From Setophaga petechia (lineage: Eukaryota > Chordata > Aves > Passeriformes > Parulidae), in assembly GCA_024362935.1 (NCBI GenBank), contig JANCRA010000019.1, positions 16,295,134 through 16,359,133 of the forward strand: 64,000 bases of DNA. Reading direction: 5' to 3'. Shown here one piece after another: positions 25,601-39,024 of this stretch (its first letter is position 1; the number at the start of each line of letters is the position of its first letter). Under the pieces are notes generated by a model, which saw only the letters and a program-made list of their open reading frames with translations, was not told the DNA's origin and made no database searches. A program made the translations under genes and the position numbers.

Positions 25601-28600
25601 ATATTAAATCTCAGAATTTTTTCATATAAAAGTACTTGATCACACTATATCACCAATTTTATTCCATATAATTTATACGGATTGTTTTCCATGCGAGGCA
25701 GAAATTGGATCGACATTTTGTTTTACTTCTGTTCTGCTGCACATCTAAAGAAATATTTTCTTTGGGTAAAAAGCTGGTTTTGATCAGTGTCCCTGGATGC
25801 TTAGGTATTTGTCTGGGTTTCTTTATAAGTGGAAATTACTATAATGAACAGAAAAATGTTGTGACTTTTTCAATATTCCTGCCAGGAAACATATCCAGAT
25901 TTCCTTTAAGGAAGATTCAGTTCTGGATAACTAGTGAGGAAATCTTAATTCTTATATAAAACCCGCATTGAACAATAATTGTTTTTATTGTAATTGAAGA
26001 GTCAATGGGGATCCTGAAGATATCAATTTTATTTCATTTATTTGTTTGTGGATAAGAATTAATTTAACACGATATCTTAATGAAACTAAAATTATTGAAT
26101 GTATTTTACTTCTGTTACTCGACTAGATACTTCTGTATTTACTTTTATAGCTGAGAAAGAAGAACTAGAAACATTTTGATCAATTTGTGATGTTTTCACC
26201 TGTTGGTTATTTGTCACCTGAAACACATTGGTTTGGGTATTTGGTCACCTGAAATGTATATGAACTGAGGTAGTTTTAGCTTCTTACTTTTTAAAGACCA
26301 GGAGATGAATTTTTAGAAAGGAAACAGAAGCAATGACTGTCATTTCTATGCTTCAGCAAGTCAAAAATGTTTCAAATACTATGGCATTTCTGGATTGCTA
26401 TGCCACCTACCAAGACCTGCATGTAACTTTTTGCTATTAGAAAGTCTATTTCACCATTTGGCAATAGACTAAATTTTTTCACAATGCTTAAACTGGAATA
26501 AAATTTCAGACTTTTTCAAAATGGCCCGTGTTACCCCGCTTTTATTTTTCATGCAGAAGTACAGTCTATTCTGTCTACATATTGTGTGACCTTGCCTCCC
26601 TATGGATAGAAATGATAGAAAAAATGAACCACTGTCTAAAACAGATTAGATGCCAAACCTAGTTAGATCTTGCCTAATCCTATAAAAGTGTGTCAGTTAG
26701 GGACTTACTTGACCTACACAAAAAAAGATCTGAAAACACTATTCTAGCTGGTTACTGATTCAGCTTGATTATACTGCAGCCATGGCTTTATTACAGCAGA
26801 CAAAGTATGGTCATGCAAATTTAGCCCACTTTCTATCACCCTATGGCATCCACCCAGCACGTTAAAACATACTTTTATTCAACAATGCAACCAACATGAA
26901 GCAGATTAATTGCCAGAACAACACAGTGAAATCCAAACAGAAATTACTCCCTAGTTAGATGAGGCTTTTCAAACAGTGGCCCACGTTGTTCTTGCTGAGA
27001 GATTCTGACATGCTTGAGGAGTTTTTTGGCACTAATGATACTATTACAGTTGTTCTGCAAATCTTGAGTTACTTTTTTTCCTATTGTCTTAATACCAAAG
27101 ACTTTTTTATATATAATTATTTTCAACCTGTATCTGTCAAGATAATGAAATAAATTTTAGATCATTCTTTCCTCCTTTCTTTCTTTTAGAAGGCAAATGA
27201 TCAAATGTGTGTGTGCACAGAAAAATATGGAAGAAGCTTTGAAGGAAGGTTTGTCTCACTAGCAGAGTAAACATATTGGATGTTACACACTGGATTCAGT
27301 GTTATTTTGGTGAATGTTCTAACAGCCAAATTAGCTAACCCAAAGGGAACGAAAAAGGTGTTTAGAACTAGTGACAGTGCTTCAAAAAATGAGGCTGGGT
27401 CAAGCACTATACGAGCACTAAAGCGAGTATGGAGTATAATAAAGCAACTTGTTTTTTTGAATAGCTGGGCACAGTATAGGTAAGCCTATTGTTCCCCAAA
27501 GGCTGCTTGCAGTTACTGTTAACGCACTTCTGTGCTTTTACCAGAGCCTTCAGTAGCTGTGACAGTGCTTGCAAATGTGATGCTCATGACAAGTCTGTCT
27601 GCTTCTAAAGCATGTGAAGAAAGCCGAACACTTTTAATAATACTAATGGAGAGATTATCTTTAGCTTCTGATTTTTTTTCCTTTTGAAAATAAAAGTGGG
27701 AGGTTTGTTTTAACACTCTGCCCTTTTCAGAAAGGTTGTAAGAAGCAATTGAGCCCCCTCTGCAAAAAGCTTCCCTTTTCAAGTTTTCCACTTAATTAAA
27801 ATACCATATTTTAGCTCACTAGAAGGGAAGTCTTCACCACTACCTTTTAAAGAAATAAAAAAAATAAATAATAGTGGCAATCCTCTGTCAGTATAAGAGT
27901 GTTTCTGTTAGTTTCTATGCACAAAGGGATAATTATATACTTTTAAAGCCCCCATTAAAGAGCCAAAAACTGTTCTACAGCTTCTTTATTAAAGATATCT
28001 GAATACTGTAGATAACATTAAAGGCTACAAAAGTAGCCAATTAGACTGTATTAATATGCAAATTTACGCAGAAAAGAATGTGAAAAATGTTTTGAGATTA
28101 TTTAGGAGTGTAAAAGAAAGACTGGACTCATGGGCTACAAAGATGCTTTTTTGCACATACAGATGCACATATGTATGTTGCCTCTGAGGCACTAACCACG
28201 TTCACTTTTGCTACTATAGTAAACAAAAAGTGCAATAAAAACCTCATGATTGCTTTTTAAAAAAGATTATAAGTTATTCTGAGAAGAAAGGAATTATTTA
28301 AAATTCCAAAATAGTAAGGATTTCACAGTGATTCAGTAGATGTGTTATGGATCACATTTTCCAGACATCTCCTAATGCTTTGGTATACCGCTACCCAGTA
28401 ATATGCATAGCAGACCACGATTACCCACTCCCTCCTATATAATACCAGTCAATTTGCATTTGTTCTTCCCTGTATTTTGCATTTCTCTGAAATATTTTAA
28501 CCTTTATGCATGTTCTGTTTAACCAATTATTTAAAATTTACAACAAATTATATTCTACTCATGTAACTATGTCGGAAAATTAAAGATAAGGATGTTGTAC

Positions 28601-31489
28601 ACTTTTTATAGATTTCCATCAAATATTGAAAACCAGTTATGAATGTGTGCCTGTGTGTCTCTGTCTGTGTGTTTATGCTGCTTCTGTGCTCTTGCCATCG
28701 AGTTCAGTACGTTGTTCTTTAAAAGTGAGCCCCACTGGGCTCTGTGCTACACTATGCAACATACAATCCAGCACAACTTATCACGCTGTGACAGCTAATA
28801 TTTAAAAAACACACGCGTATTTTGAGGTTTGATAACTGCTATCAATCTTGATAATGGGTATGGAATCCAAAATTCTGACAGGTACCTAGTGGAAGGAACA
28901 TCCACTGTGAACAGCTAATGCTGAAGAAAATGAACAAGAGGCAGATAGTCTGTGTATCTAATTACAGATAAAACAAATAAATAATACAGAAAAAGCAATT
29001 ATAAGTATCTACTGAGGTTTGCAGATTCAGAAGGGCTGTAAGCCTACCAAGGCCAACTAGCTGGCTTTAATTGGACATTTTGTTATTGAAGGGTTTGGGT
29101 CTTTCCTCATGGATTTTTTTTTACGGTTATATTTTCAGGACTCCCAGTACAATTCCACACAGCACCTTAGTTTCAAAGAAACTGCCAACAAGAAATAGAG
29201 CAAAATGTGTAAATGCAGGGCTTTGATGCTTTGGAAAGGCACTCTTAAGAGAGAGTTAATCAAGTTAGAGTGACCTCCAAAAGCAAAATTGCAGCACAAA
29301 GCATAATGGGTAATGCTATGTAAATTGCCATGTATGCAATCGGGATGTTATTATAGCAAGACCAAAAGGTGCTAGCTAATGACCTCTACATTTGATCTCT
29401 GGTTTTCCTAGGGGCTGACGATGTCTCTGGCTGAGACAATAGCCGCAGCTCGCTGATGAGCATGGAGAAGGGCAGGACACCTGTCTACAGCTGCCTCTGC
29501 AGCCTCAGTGGACCAGATCTAGGTGCTGCTAACTGACAATGGGATCACTGCCATGAAGTCACCCCTTAAATCCACAGCTCCTTAAACCAAAATGGCATTT
29601 AGTATTATTAATAGTATTTTTGTTATTTGCTACTGGGTTACAATTATTTGAAAATTTATATTCTCCTACTATAAGATTTATTTTTCCAAATGCATATGAA
29701 GATACCTAGGATGCTTGGAGGAAAAAAACCTTCACACTTATTTAGTTTTGTTGTTTTGATTTTAATTCCAAAAATTTTGGAATTAATCAGTGACTAATTA
29801 AAATAATTTACATAATTTTACATTGAAAAAAACTATCCCAGAACTTTTATTTCTTCTGGACATAATGTATTGATTAAGGAAGTAAACGTGAAAATATTTC
29901 TCATTTTATTTCTTCATTCTTTGAAGAATCCTCTGGATAAAATTTTCTAGATCATACAAAATGTTTTACATTATTTCCTTCCTATTTGTTTGCTTAACCC
30001 CTGTTAATTGAAAGATTTAGTCAGATATGAATATTTGTCTATATACATATACATGTATATAAATTAGCAGAGATAATTTTCGGAAAACAATTCATGCCTT
30101 TAGACAAAGAGTTAATAATGTTGATGATCTATCATAAATGAGTTTATTTATTCATAAAAATTGAAGTTCCATTTTATCTACTATAACAGTTTTAGATGCA
30201 AAAATAATTACTACATAAGCAAAAAAAATTTTTTAATTTTTAATTTTAAAACAAATAAAAGACTACAGGATACTCAGTACATCATATTATTAAAGAAATT
30301 TGCGATAATAATGGTGCATTTAGGTTATGCTAGTGATTTTTGTATGCACTATGACATGAATTTTCTCTTTGAGGAATCTGATGCAAGGGCCCAATTCTGC
30401 TTTCATTTAAAGAAATTGCCTCAAAAAGGAACATGATTTGATCTTGTAAGATGTAATATTATAGATGAAGGATTTCATTTTTAGGATCTGTGTTGACTTA
30501 TATTATGTATGCAAGCCTAGATTTATTTTATACCTCACTATTGGTTTAGCTCATGACAAAATGAATTAAACAACGAATAGGTTACAGATATTTCCCTCGG
30601 GATGAGGGTATTTGATCTTTTTCTCTATTTTCTACATAATATTAAAATCAGCATCTCCTGAAACATGACAAATGCATTGTTTGCCTCAATATTTTTATTT
30701 TTGAAGAAATGTAATATGAAACAAGGTAATGCCGAAGATGAAGGCCCTTTAATTAAACATGTTTGCACATTAACATTTCATTTAAGTCATTTTTAGCACA
30801 TTTTAGGAAATATAACCCGTGTGTATTTGTACAGCCTGATAATCCTCCTACACACAGTCAGGGAGAGACTGTAACAAAGGAATAGTAATACAAAACAGAG
30901 AACAATTCTGCTTGATTTTCCATTGCAGTCATTTTATCAGGGACAGGGAATATTTTACAGTCGTGTGCAGATGAAGGTTGCATGCATTCCCCAGCATTAA
31001 ATTGTGGTAGAAAATGAAAAACCTAATAGCATTTTGATGTATTCCAGTTAGGTTTTCCATTAAGAGAAAAAGGTGATATGTTCACACCATTTGTCAGGAA
31101 AAGAAGAAATGAAGAAAATGTTGACAATTTCATTACACTCTGGTTATGGGGTGATCTGAACTTACCTATTACAAGATAAAAAAAAAAAAGAAAAACTATT
31201 CAAGATATTATTAGTCGAAAACATTACTGTTTATAGTTACTTTAACTTCTGCTACAACTGCAGTTGATATAGCAGTATGAGCTGCAGATTTTAAAAGAGA
31301 GATTTCATATCATTCACAGCCTTGATAAAAAAATCTTGTATCCCTTTGAATGACATAGTCCCATACTGTTGAACAGTTTTCTGATAAACCTAGTCATTCA
31401 CAAATGTACCAGACAGTATAAAAAAGTGCCTCTAAGTCTATTGCTCTTTTTCAAGCCTGTATTTTTCAGTAAGTTCTTTTCTACTAGTT
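22661..31489. other. Anonymous noncoding DNA, low in recognisable repeats
   Basis: Nearly 9 kb without a CR1, LTR or gene that I can identify. Short frames appear random. A splice-site-flanked block lies at 27191-27480 (listed separately). A small palindrome at 29763-29785 has TAATTCCAAAA and its complement around one A. Repeat-poor stretches like this can contain conserved noncoding elements, but a single sequence cannot show that. Confidence 0.5.
27191..27480 (+). other. Possible noncoding exon (splice-like borders only)
   Basis: A long pyrimidine tract ending TTTCTTTCTTTTAG precedes 27191, a good 3' splice-site shape. GTAAGC follows at 27481, a good 5' splice-site shape. The 290-bp interval has stops in the frames I checked (for example TAA at 27268-27270), so it would be untranslated. 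No homology is recognised, and such pairs occur by chance in long sequences. Confidence 0.12.
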
Positions 31490-31585
31490 TCTTCTCTTCT
31501 CTTCTCTTCTCTTCTCTTCTCTTCTCTTCTCTTCTCTTCTCTTCTCTTCTCTTCTCTTCTCTTTTCTCTTCTCTTCTCTTCTCTC
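31490..31585. repeat. (CTTCT)n pentanucleotide microsatellite
   Basis: About 19 near-perfect TTCTC units, all pyrimidine on the plus strand and all purine on the minus strand, with one interruption around 31561-31566. Frames through it (a phenylalanine/serine/leucine-rich one on plus, an arginine/glutamate-rich one on minus) are artefacts of the repeat. Confidence 0.97.
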
Positions 31586-31939
31586 CAGAGGAAACAGTGG
31601 CTGGACATTTCATATCAAAGTTTAAAAAAAAGTGTATTTGCAGGGTGTAAGGGAGTTAAGCTGTAGCTCCATCTGCCCAACTGAAAAAACTACCCTAAAA
31701 AGTATCTTTAATTAGGTTTTACTGTAAGTTTCACAGAACTCTGTATTACATATAATAAGATTAAGAACAGATAATTGGGTGGAGTGGTGTTTATAGCTGA
31801 GCTCTCTGGTATTTCTACAATGATGTATCAGAAATTGCTCTAGAAGAAAAATTATTTGGGAGACAAGCATATTGCAGCATCAGCACAATGCATTCTGTTA
31901 TTTCTTACTTGCAAGATACTTAATAAAGACCTATAAACT

Positions 31940-32240
31940 AAAAAAAAAAAATTAAAATATTAAACATTGAAAATATAAAAATATATTTAATTTTTTTAAT
32001 ATAATAAAAATATATTAAAAATAAAAATAAATTTTAAAATAGGAAAATAAAACTAAAATATTGTTTTTAAAATTAAATAATATATAGAATAAATTAAAAT
32101 TAAAAATAAAGTAAAATAAAAATAAAAATATTATATAAAATTATTAAGATCAAAAAATAAAAAATTCAAATAAATTTAAAATTAAAACCAAAAAAAATTA
32201 AAAAATTAAAATATTTTAAAGTAGAAAAAAACCCCAAATA
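31940..32240. repeat. A/T-only low-complexity tract
   Basis: Some 300 bp almost without G or C, dominated by AAAAT/AAATA and TATTTAA patterns. It starts with a run of A after CTATAAACT and ends at GTAGAAAAAAACCCC. It is probably an expanded and degenerated A-rich microsatellite, possibly seeded by the poly(A) end of a retroposed sequence. No source element is visible beside it. Confidence 0.85.
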
Positions 32241-34337
32241 AATAAAATCTGCCCCTCCCAAACGAATAATAGTCCTGAAGCATCTATAAACCTGCAGATA
32301 GTGAGACCCCTGCTGTAGAGGATTCACAACTCTTTTCTCTGTCTGCTCTGCCCTTCCCTGATAACTAAGTTAGTTTGAGGGAAATTTTTTCTGTGATTAG
32401 AAAAGTATGAGTTTCTCTTACTGCTCTACTAAACCAATATCATGGATAATGCAAAGCCAACCAAAATCAGTGATAATTTCTATGGATACTGCATTTAAAT
32501 ATAACTTTGTAGTCAAAGATAGCACAAAATAATAAACATAATGACCATTTCTTTATATTTGTTTATGTGAAGGATCAGAAGGTTTACTTTGTTTGCTGTG
32601 CATAGAGGATTTGGTCCAAAACCCACACTAGTCAATGGTGAGTGGAAGGGCCCCATTTGATTTCTTGTGGTTTTTCATCAGGTTCTCACAGGAGATAGAT
32701 ATTTTTGCATGTTAAGCATACAAAGAAAACAGGAGAATTGTATGCTCCTGTCTTTCCCCTTTTCTTTTGAACAAAGTTAGGGTGTAATTGCATTGCAAAG
32801 AATTATTTTCCTGATGGAAAGCATTTAATTTTAGAGGCAAACTACAACAATACAGCATTTGATGAGATAAAATTACTAATTAAAAATTGCTAATAAAATT
32901 ATTCACCCCTAATATTTACTTGTTCTAATATCTTGCTACTTACTGGACCTGATTGCACCTGGACACAGTTCAAGAAAAAATATGTGCATGAGAAACTGGA
33001 AAAGAGAGAAAATTAAGCTGCCCAGTGACTATCCCTCTTTGGTTTGACAAGAAGGTGGGAAGGGGAGTTGCATCTGAAAGCTATGGACCTAGAGGCAAGC
33101 ATACTTTAACAAAGAAACAGTGGAAAGCACTTGTCATATCATGCTACTAACCCTTAAAGCATTAAATATAGGTTGCTAAAGGAGACAGCAAAAAATCTGC
33201 ATTACTAAAATCTTTCATGTATTTCTACAGATGTAGGTGGAACCAGTTGTAGCAGTCATTGTATAGTGAAACAGATTTGATTAATAATGCAAGAAAATAA
33301 TTTATAGGTAACTCTTGAAACATATGCATATGGATTGACACCCAGTCTATTTGTGAAAAGATTGTGAGTCTTTGGAAAAATAAAAAAAATATGGAATTAT
33401 GGTTTCCTCCTTTCCTTTAGTAGACCAAAAATGACACACTAAGGAATTCCAAAAATCAGCATTTCTGTCTTCATAAAATCAATCTGCATTGTAATTTTTA
33501 AAAAAGACTTAACCCAAAGTTAAGCAGTTTGTTATAAAAACATGTATTACCAAGCAACACCAACACATGCTTTCCTTCCTAAAAGAACCCTCTAATATAT
33601 TAGCAAAAAAACCCCCTGGATTAAGAAAATGGTACAATCACAGAACCAATAGCTCTCCAATGCCAAAGTTAAAGACTTTAATTAGCCTCACAATTGCATA
33701 CTTTCTTTTCATAAGCAGTCATTGCCTTATTGAGAGATCAGGATTGACCAGGATTTAGGTATGAATCAAGATTATGTTGTAAGCAAGTTTTTAGGAGCCC
33801 AGCAGATCAGTAGAAAGAGGTTAATGGTGTTTGGTGAAGGCAACTGTATGTTGCTCCTGGATAATTAGATTCCATTCTCAGCGGTGGGAAGGCAACAGAA
33901 GCATGAAACCTGTTTCTTCTTTTGCAGTCTACACTGTCTGCAAACACCTACAAACTCTCATACAACACTTTGCTAACAAACTTTGAGGCTGTAAATGGAA
34001 ACAAATGAAAGACTGGAAATACTGGAAATAGCATTTCATAGGCTAATTTAACTCTGGCGTTCTTGTTAACATTGTGAGTGTAAAAGACCTATTTGTAATT
34101 TTTGGTAAAGAAATGTAATTTCCTGCTGCATTTCCAAACAGAAATTTATGTTGTGTTAGCATGCACAGAGTTCATCAGCACAGAGACCTTTCAGATGACA
34201 TGAGCACTGTTATCTGCCACTTGACCTAAAGTACATAACCATGAGCAGCAGTATATTATCAGCCTCTACTTTGTAAAGCGAGTCTTGCAGAAAAGTGGCA
34301 TTTACTTTGCCATGCTTCACAATGTGGGGATTGCAGT

Positions 34338-34898
34338 TTGTGCTTCAAGGAGCAATTTCTTTCTTCCACTTTTCAGCTCAGAGCTGAATCAGTAGCTCCT
34401 TGTTTCTTTCCAGCCTATCCACTTTCTGGTCTTGACCATCTTCCTCCAGCCAGTGCTCATTTCAGGTTCAGTTACCATAGCAGGTTCCTGGCTTCAGTGG
34501 GGGCATCAGTTTTTTTATCCCAAACGCTAATGCCAGTGCTCCATGGTTTTCTCTTTCCAGGATTCTTTTCCCCTCTTGACTGTTCCAATCTTGTGTTGTT
34601 CCAACCTTTGCCTTGTGTTATGTTCATTGTCATCCTAAAGTCCCCTTACCTCATTTCCTTTTTTTCCTTATTCTTCCTTATTCTTGTGGGGGCTTTTTTC
34701 CCCCATTTCTTAGTAAGAATCTTTTCTTTCTCAAATCTCTGGAAATCAAGCAAGGTAGATAGAGAAGAGATGTTGCATTTACTCTTATTTCTGAGTCTCA
34801 GAAATGCAGCTTGCAGCAATGTGGAACAAGTTGCCTGGACATTCATTCCATGTTGCAATCACAAGGTAGAGTCTGACCATTACGAACAATATTCCTAG
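34338..34898 (+). other. Longest open frame in the window, 186 codons, unrecognised
   Basis: Uninterrupted on the plus strand in a pyrimidine-rich stretch. The predicted product is rich in F, L, S and P, with a hydrophobic run around residues 90-130. These are the amino acids expected from T/C-rich DNA with few purines, where stops are rare. No domain or family is recognised. There is no visible promoter, polyadenylation context or splice structure. I consider it a compositional artefact more likely than a gene; a retroposed or lineage-specific gene is the alternative. Confidence 0.2.
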
Positions 34899-36279
34899 AG
34901 AATTTGGCAAAAAAAGTCTAACATGTCCTGCTGACCATGTGTAAAGTGAGCTTTACATGCCTTCAGAAAAGACATTGTGGACAGCAAATCCTCCTACACT
35001 AAATTTAAATTCTTTTCTTAGAAATACAGGTACTACACATATATGCAGACATCCTTTGTTAGAAAATTTGCAGCTTTTAATGTATGAATCTAACATTCTT
35101 TGTCCAATTTTATTCTTTACATTAATCAAATAGATTTTGCTGATTGTTTAATAGAATTTGAATGCAAAACTGATATTTGTAATTTAAAAAATTATCCCAC
35201 AGACTTAGTTTGGCAAAGTTCTAAGTGAAAATTGCAGCCTTTAATGTCAGGTTTTTCCTTCACTATCAGTTTGACATATCCTGTCCTACCTCTTCCAACT
35301 ATTCCAACCATGTTCTAAATGTCAGACCACTTTTCTTCTGCCTAGAGTAGAAAGAGGCTTTCTTCAATGAGTGCGGACTGGCCTGAGCCTCAACAAGGTG
35401 ATTTATTGAATGTTTCTTCTCCCCCTTTTGAAGGTTTTGGTTGTCCTTCCCCTCAACTGAGGTCCTGGGGGCAGGTGTTTTGTTGGAGTGTGTTCATGCC
35501 CTCTCTTGGAAGATGCTCAAACTGAAAAATAGCTTTGTGGCAATTGCACCAGTAGTTAAAGAATTTAAGATAATTTAATATGCATCTCAGTGGATTAAAC
35601 AACTCAAAGCACAGAAATTATAAACAATGACATTTCAGGAATGATCACATCTAAAGCCATTTTTTTAATTCATTAAAGCACCTTAGAACATTCTTGTTTT
35701 ACTCTGTTCTTACAAAATGAAACTTTTTCTAATATGTGCGATAGGGTATTAATCCACTCCAGGATTCCACTGTGGTTGTTATGTTTGTTTGCATCCTGAA
35801 TGGATCTGGCTACCTCAGAGAGAAAATAAATAATGGATTTGTCTTCCTTTGTTTTCTTGAGACTAGCAGGATAACTACCACTCTTTCCTATCTCTGAGCT
35901 TTTTCAACATCTTTGTGTGTTTGTGGGTGATTGCTAGGCTACAAGGGGATATTCTGTATTCTCAAGGCTGGGATATTTGCAATACTGCTGCTGAGCTCAG
36001 ACCTGAGACATGAACTGGATAAGTTTTTGATAATTTTCTGATATTTGACTGGAAAGCTATGTAGGAAAGCAGTAGCAATCAGTCACCACCTTCTCACTTG
36101 TAGGATTTAATCCCCCTAGTAGACAGCATTAAAGCAGGGTATGTGTTCTGGGTTGGGTTTTTCAGGGGAATTTCTTCCCATCTGTCATCTGCAAAAGATG
36201 CTGGGAGAAGAGGATGACCAGGAGGATGAATAGGAGGTAATTGAGTTAACAAAAGATGTGGCCTAGTGCCTTGGCATAG

Positions 36280-36790
36280 CATTGGAAATGTTCTGGAAGA
36301 GGGGAGAAGCAGGGTGGTATTGGCAGATTCTTAGCTGGGAGGTGGGCAGTCTTCAGCCAGCTTGGAGGGGAGATGATTCTGGAGTTTGGTGCTGGATCTC
36401 TCCTGCCCAGGGGGTTCTCTGGGTCAGAGGAGCCTTCCTTGTCATTGGTGGGCTGGCTGCTCACGGGAGCAGCTGGTGGACAGGGACCTTTTCAGCACCT
36501 GCCCTCACCAGGAGAGACCCTTGCAATCTGCATGGGTGCTTAAGGGGAAAGCTGGGCCCCCATGTCCTTCCTCCCTCCGGAGGGAGCCCTTCCCAGCTGC
36601 TGACCAGAACCTTGGCTGCTGCTGCCATGGCCAGGACACAGCTCTGGACACGTGCCAGCCAGGTGACTCCTGCACCCCCTCTCCCCGAGGCTGGCAGCGC
36701 TCACTTTGGCCACCCTCTGAGGCTACCTGAGCCAGCAGCATCCCTGCAGCCTCGGGGAAGTCACTGCACCCTTTCTGCCACCACATGAAC
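36280..36790. other. GC-rich block of unknown origin
   Basis: Clearly GC-richer than its flanks, with only a handful of CpG dinucleotides, so not a classical CpG island. Frames of 93-168 codons on both strands overlap extensively, as expected when stops are rare. It may be part of an unidentified repeat such as another LTR, but no terminal repeats were found. Confidence 0.4.
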
Positions 36791-36917
36791 CACCAGCACG
36801 TCTGGCAGTTGTGGTCATAACTACATCAAAGGGGAAATTGTTTGAAGGGCCACAAAAGTGTGTCATGTTTTTTTACTGGATTCTTTTTGTTGCTTTTGTT
36901 GTTGTTTGTATATCTTG

Positions 36918-36964
36918 TTATATACACATATATATACTGTGTGTATATATATATATATATAAAA
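36918..36964. repeat. (TA)n-rich microsatellite
   Basis: Mixed TATACACATATATA followed by GTGTG and an uninterrupted TA run ending at about 36961. Confidence 0.9.
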
Positions 36965-38768
36965 TATCGTCATATCTTTGCCTGAAAGCCCCGTAATTTC
37001 AAAGCTATAATAATTTGGAGGGAGGGGGTAATGTTTTACATTCCAGTGAGGTTCCCTACTTCCTTGGCAGCCACCTATCCTTTTAACTGGGGCTACATGC
37101 TGTGTATATTTTTTCATATAGTATCATAAGTATCCAGCTTAGGGTCTGGACATATGTATGACTTTGACCAGAGACCAAGTCAGTGAAATCGATCATAACA
37201 ATTCAGATTGATTTCTACATCTGTTGAAGTTCCCTAAGACCTTCAGCTTTAGAAACATCACTTTCTCAATCTGCATCTCAAAGGAATTGTTAGATACTGA
37301 TCCTTAAATAGATAATTTAATCAAAAAATAAACCTGTTTTGCCTGGTAATGCAGGAAATGTGAAAAATATATGAGGAGAAATTTTATTTCTGCAAAATGT
37401 CAAACTAGAATAAACCAGAAAATTTCTTATTCATTCTCCATGATATTTTCTTCTCTTACAAGTAGACCTTTGCAACTAGAAAGGAAACAAAATTTCATCT
37501 ATGCGTATTTTAAGATCCCACATGGAAATGTGAAAAAAATCACCCACTTAACTGTTATTTATGAAAAATGACTTGGTGGTGTCTTAATGCTTCTTTTTAG
37601 GGAACCATTTGGATTATTAGCTCATACTTAGTGTTTTATTTGCCATGTACACCTCAGCATCATCTAATCAGACTTTATTCTTGAACACTCTGAATTGCCT
37701 GTAGCACTTCATTTCAGCAGGCAAACTGACTCACGTTGACAGGAAACAATATGAGGCTTTCCCCGAAGGGACCATCCCATAATATCAATATGAGTATGCA
37801 GTCATTAGCTAGTCAGGGAACATCTAACAATTACATTAGTCAAAGCACTTTACAACATTTAGTTTTGTAGTGAATCTGAGATTCCAGCTCTGAAGCTATG
37901 CTAAGCATAACAACCAAACTTAGCAACACTGTTTTGTTATAAAAAATTAATAATTTAGGGAAAATCAGGTTGTTGAACAAGTTAAAAATATTTTAAAATT
38001 TTCTTACACATATTTGTCTCATAAAAAAAAAAAAACCACATGTTTTTTCTCTTTTAATTCTAAGGGGAAAATGGGTTACTAATGACAGAGGAATAACTTG
38101 AGTAAGGATGTATAAAATTATTTGCATAAAAAAGGATAAACAGTAACAGGGATCCATAAAAGTCTTACTTCACCATAAGAGTACATACTTCCTACAAAAG
38201 CCCAGTGAGTTAATAAAGGACAACATTTCTTTACAAAACAGTCTGAGAATATGCATGTATAGAAACATTAATATTTAAATCTCAATAGCAGCATCTATTA
38301 ATAAGCATTCCTACTCTTTCTCATAGAAGGCATTAGAGGCTTCATGCCATTGAAAAAAAACAAAATAGCATGATCTTAGGCCTTCATTCAGGGACCTGTT
38401 CAGCAGCCCCAAAATTAGTCATGACCCGGAAGCCCCTGGAGCCAACCAGACAGTGCTGAGAGCAGCTGAAGGAGGTATAAATGTCTCCAGGATCCACAAG
38501 CGCCCCAGAGGGTGGCACATCAGTGAGGCTATGGCACCTAGTTCACATAGGAAGGTGTGCAAGAATGGCTTCTCTTTGCCCACTCGTGAGGAGCCAATAG
38601 AAGCAACAAACTAACTCGGTAGCTGATAAGAAAGAGCAAAGAGATCTTTTTAGGCCCCGTCCTATTAGTGTACTAGTTTAAGCTTCCTTAGTTGTGGTGT
38701 TGACATGAAGTCAAGCTCAGTCTCCTGTATCTGAGGGAGTCACTGAAGCAGCCAAGTCAGAGGCCTCC

Positions 38769-38796
38769 AGACAGACAGACAGACAGACAGACAGAC
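38769..38796. repeat. (CAGA)n tetranucleotide microsatellite
   Basis: Seven tandem CAGA units, shortly upstream of the ORF1-like CR1 fragment. Confidence 0.95.
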
Positions 38797-38892
38797 CTGC
38801 TGCTGGTAGGTGTATCTGTCTAGGTCACAGGTTTCCAGGAGTGCCTGATGCCTCCTGATGCAAGGCTGGGTCAACAGACTTGTTTTGTAGGT

Positions 38893-39020
38893 GTGCTGTG
38901 GTTGAAGAGCAGCGCTGCCAGGTGAAGGAGCTACAGGAAGAAGTGAACAAGCTAAATATAAGCAAATGAGCAAGAGATTAACAGGACATTCTCAAGGATG
39001 CTACAGTCCCAATCTGGAGA
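38893..39020 (+). pseudogene. CR1 ORF1 coiled-coil fragment
   Basis: One frame reads VVEEQRCQVKELQEEVNKL and then, in a shifted frame, NEQEINRTFSRMLQ. This resembles the heptad-rich region of CR1 ORF1 proteins, which bind element RNA. Only this fragment is visible; the downstream esterase-like domain is missing because the sequence passes directly into endonuclease. Confidence 0.7.
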
Positions 39021-39024
39021 TCTG

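Larger units (their letters stand above)
32241..38884. other. Noncoding DNA with two unidentified compositional anomalies
   Basis: No recognisable gene or transposon body. Notable pieces are a pyrimidine-rich open stretch at 34338-34898, a GC-rich block at 36280-36790, an AT dinucleotide run at 36918-36964 and a CAGA repeat at 38769-38796. Sequence from about 38395 to 38885 just upstream of the CR1 may be the 5' part of that element, but I cannot support it. Confidence 0.5.

Noticed and set aside
31369..31650. Phe/Ser/Leu-rich repeat protein, and an Arg/Glu-rich one on the opposite strand
   Set aside because: Both are direct translations of the (CTTCT)n microsatellite.
36282..36788. 168-codon plus-strand frame, with 114-codon and 93-codon frames overlapping
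   Set aside because: All three sit in the same GC-rich block where stops are rare, on both strands and in different frames. No domain or family similarity is visible.
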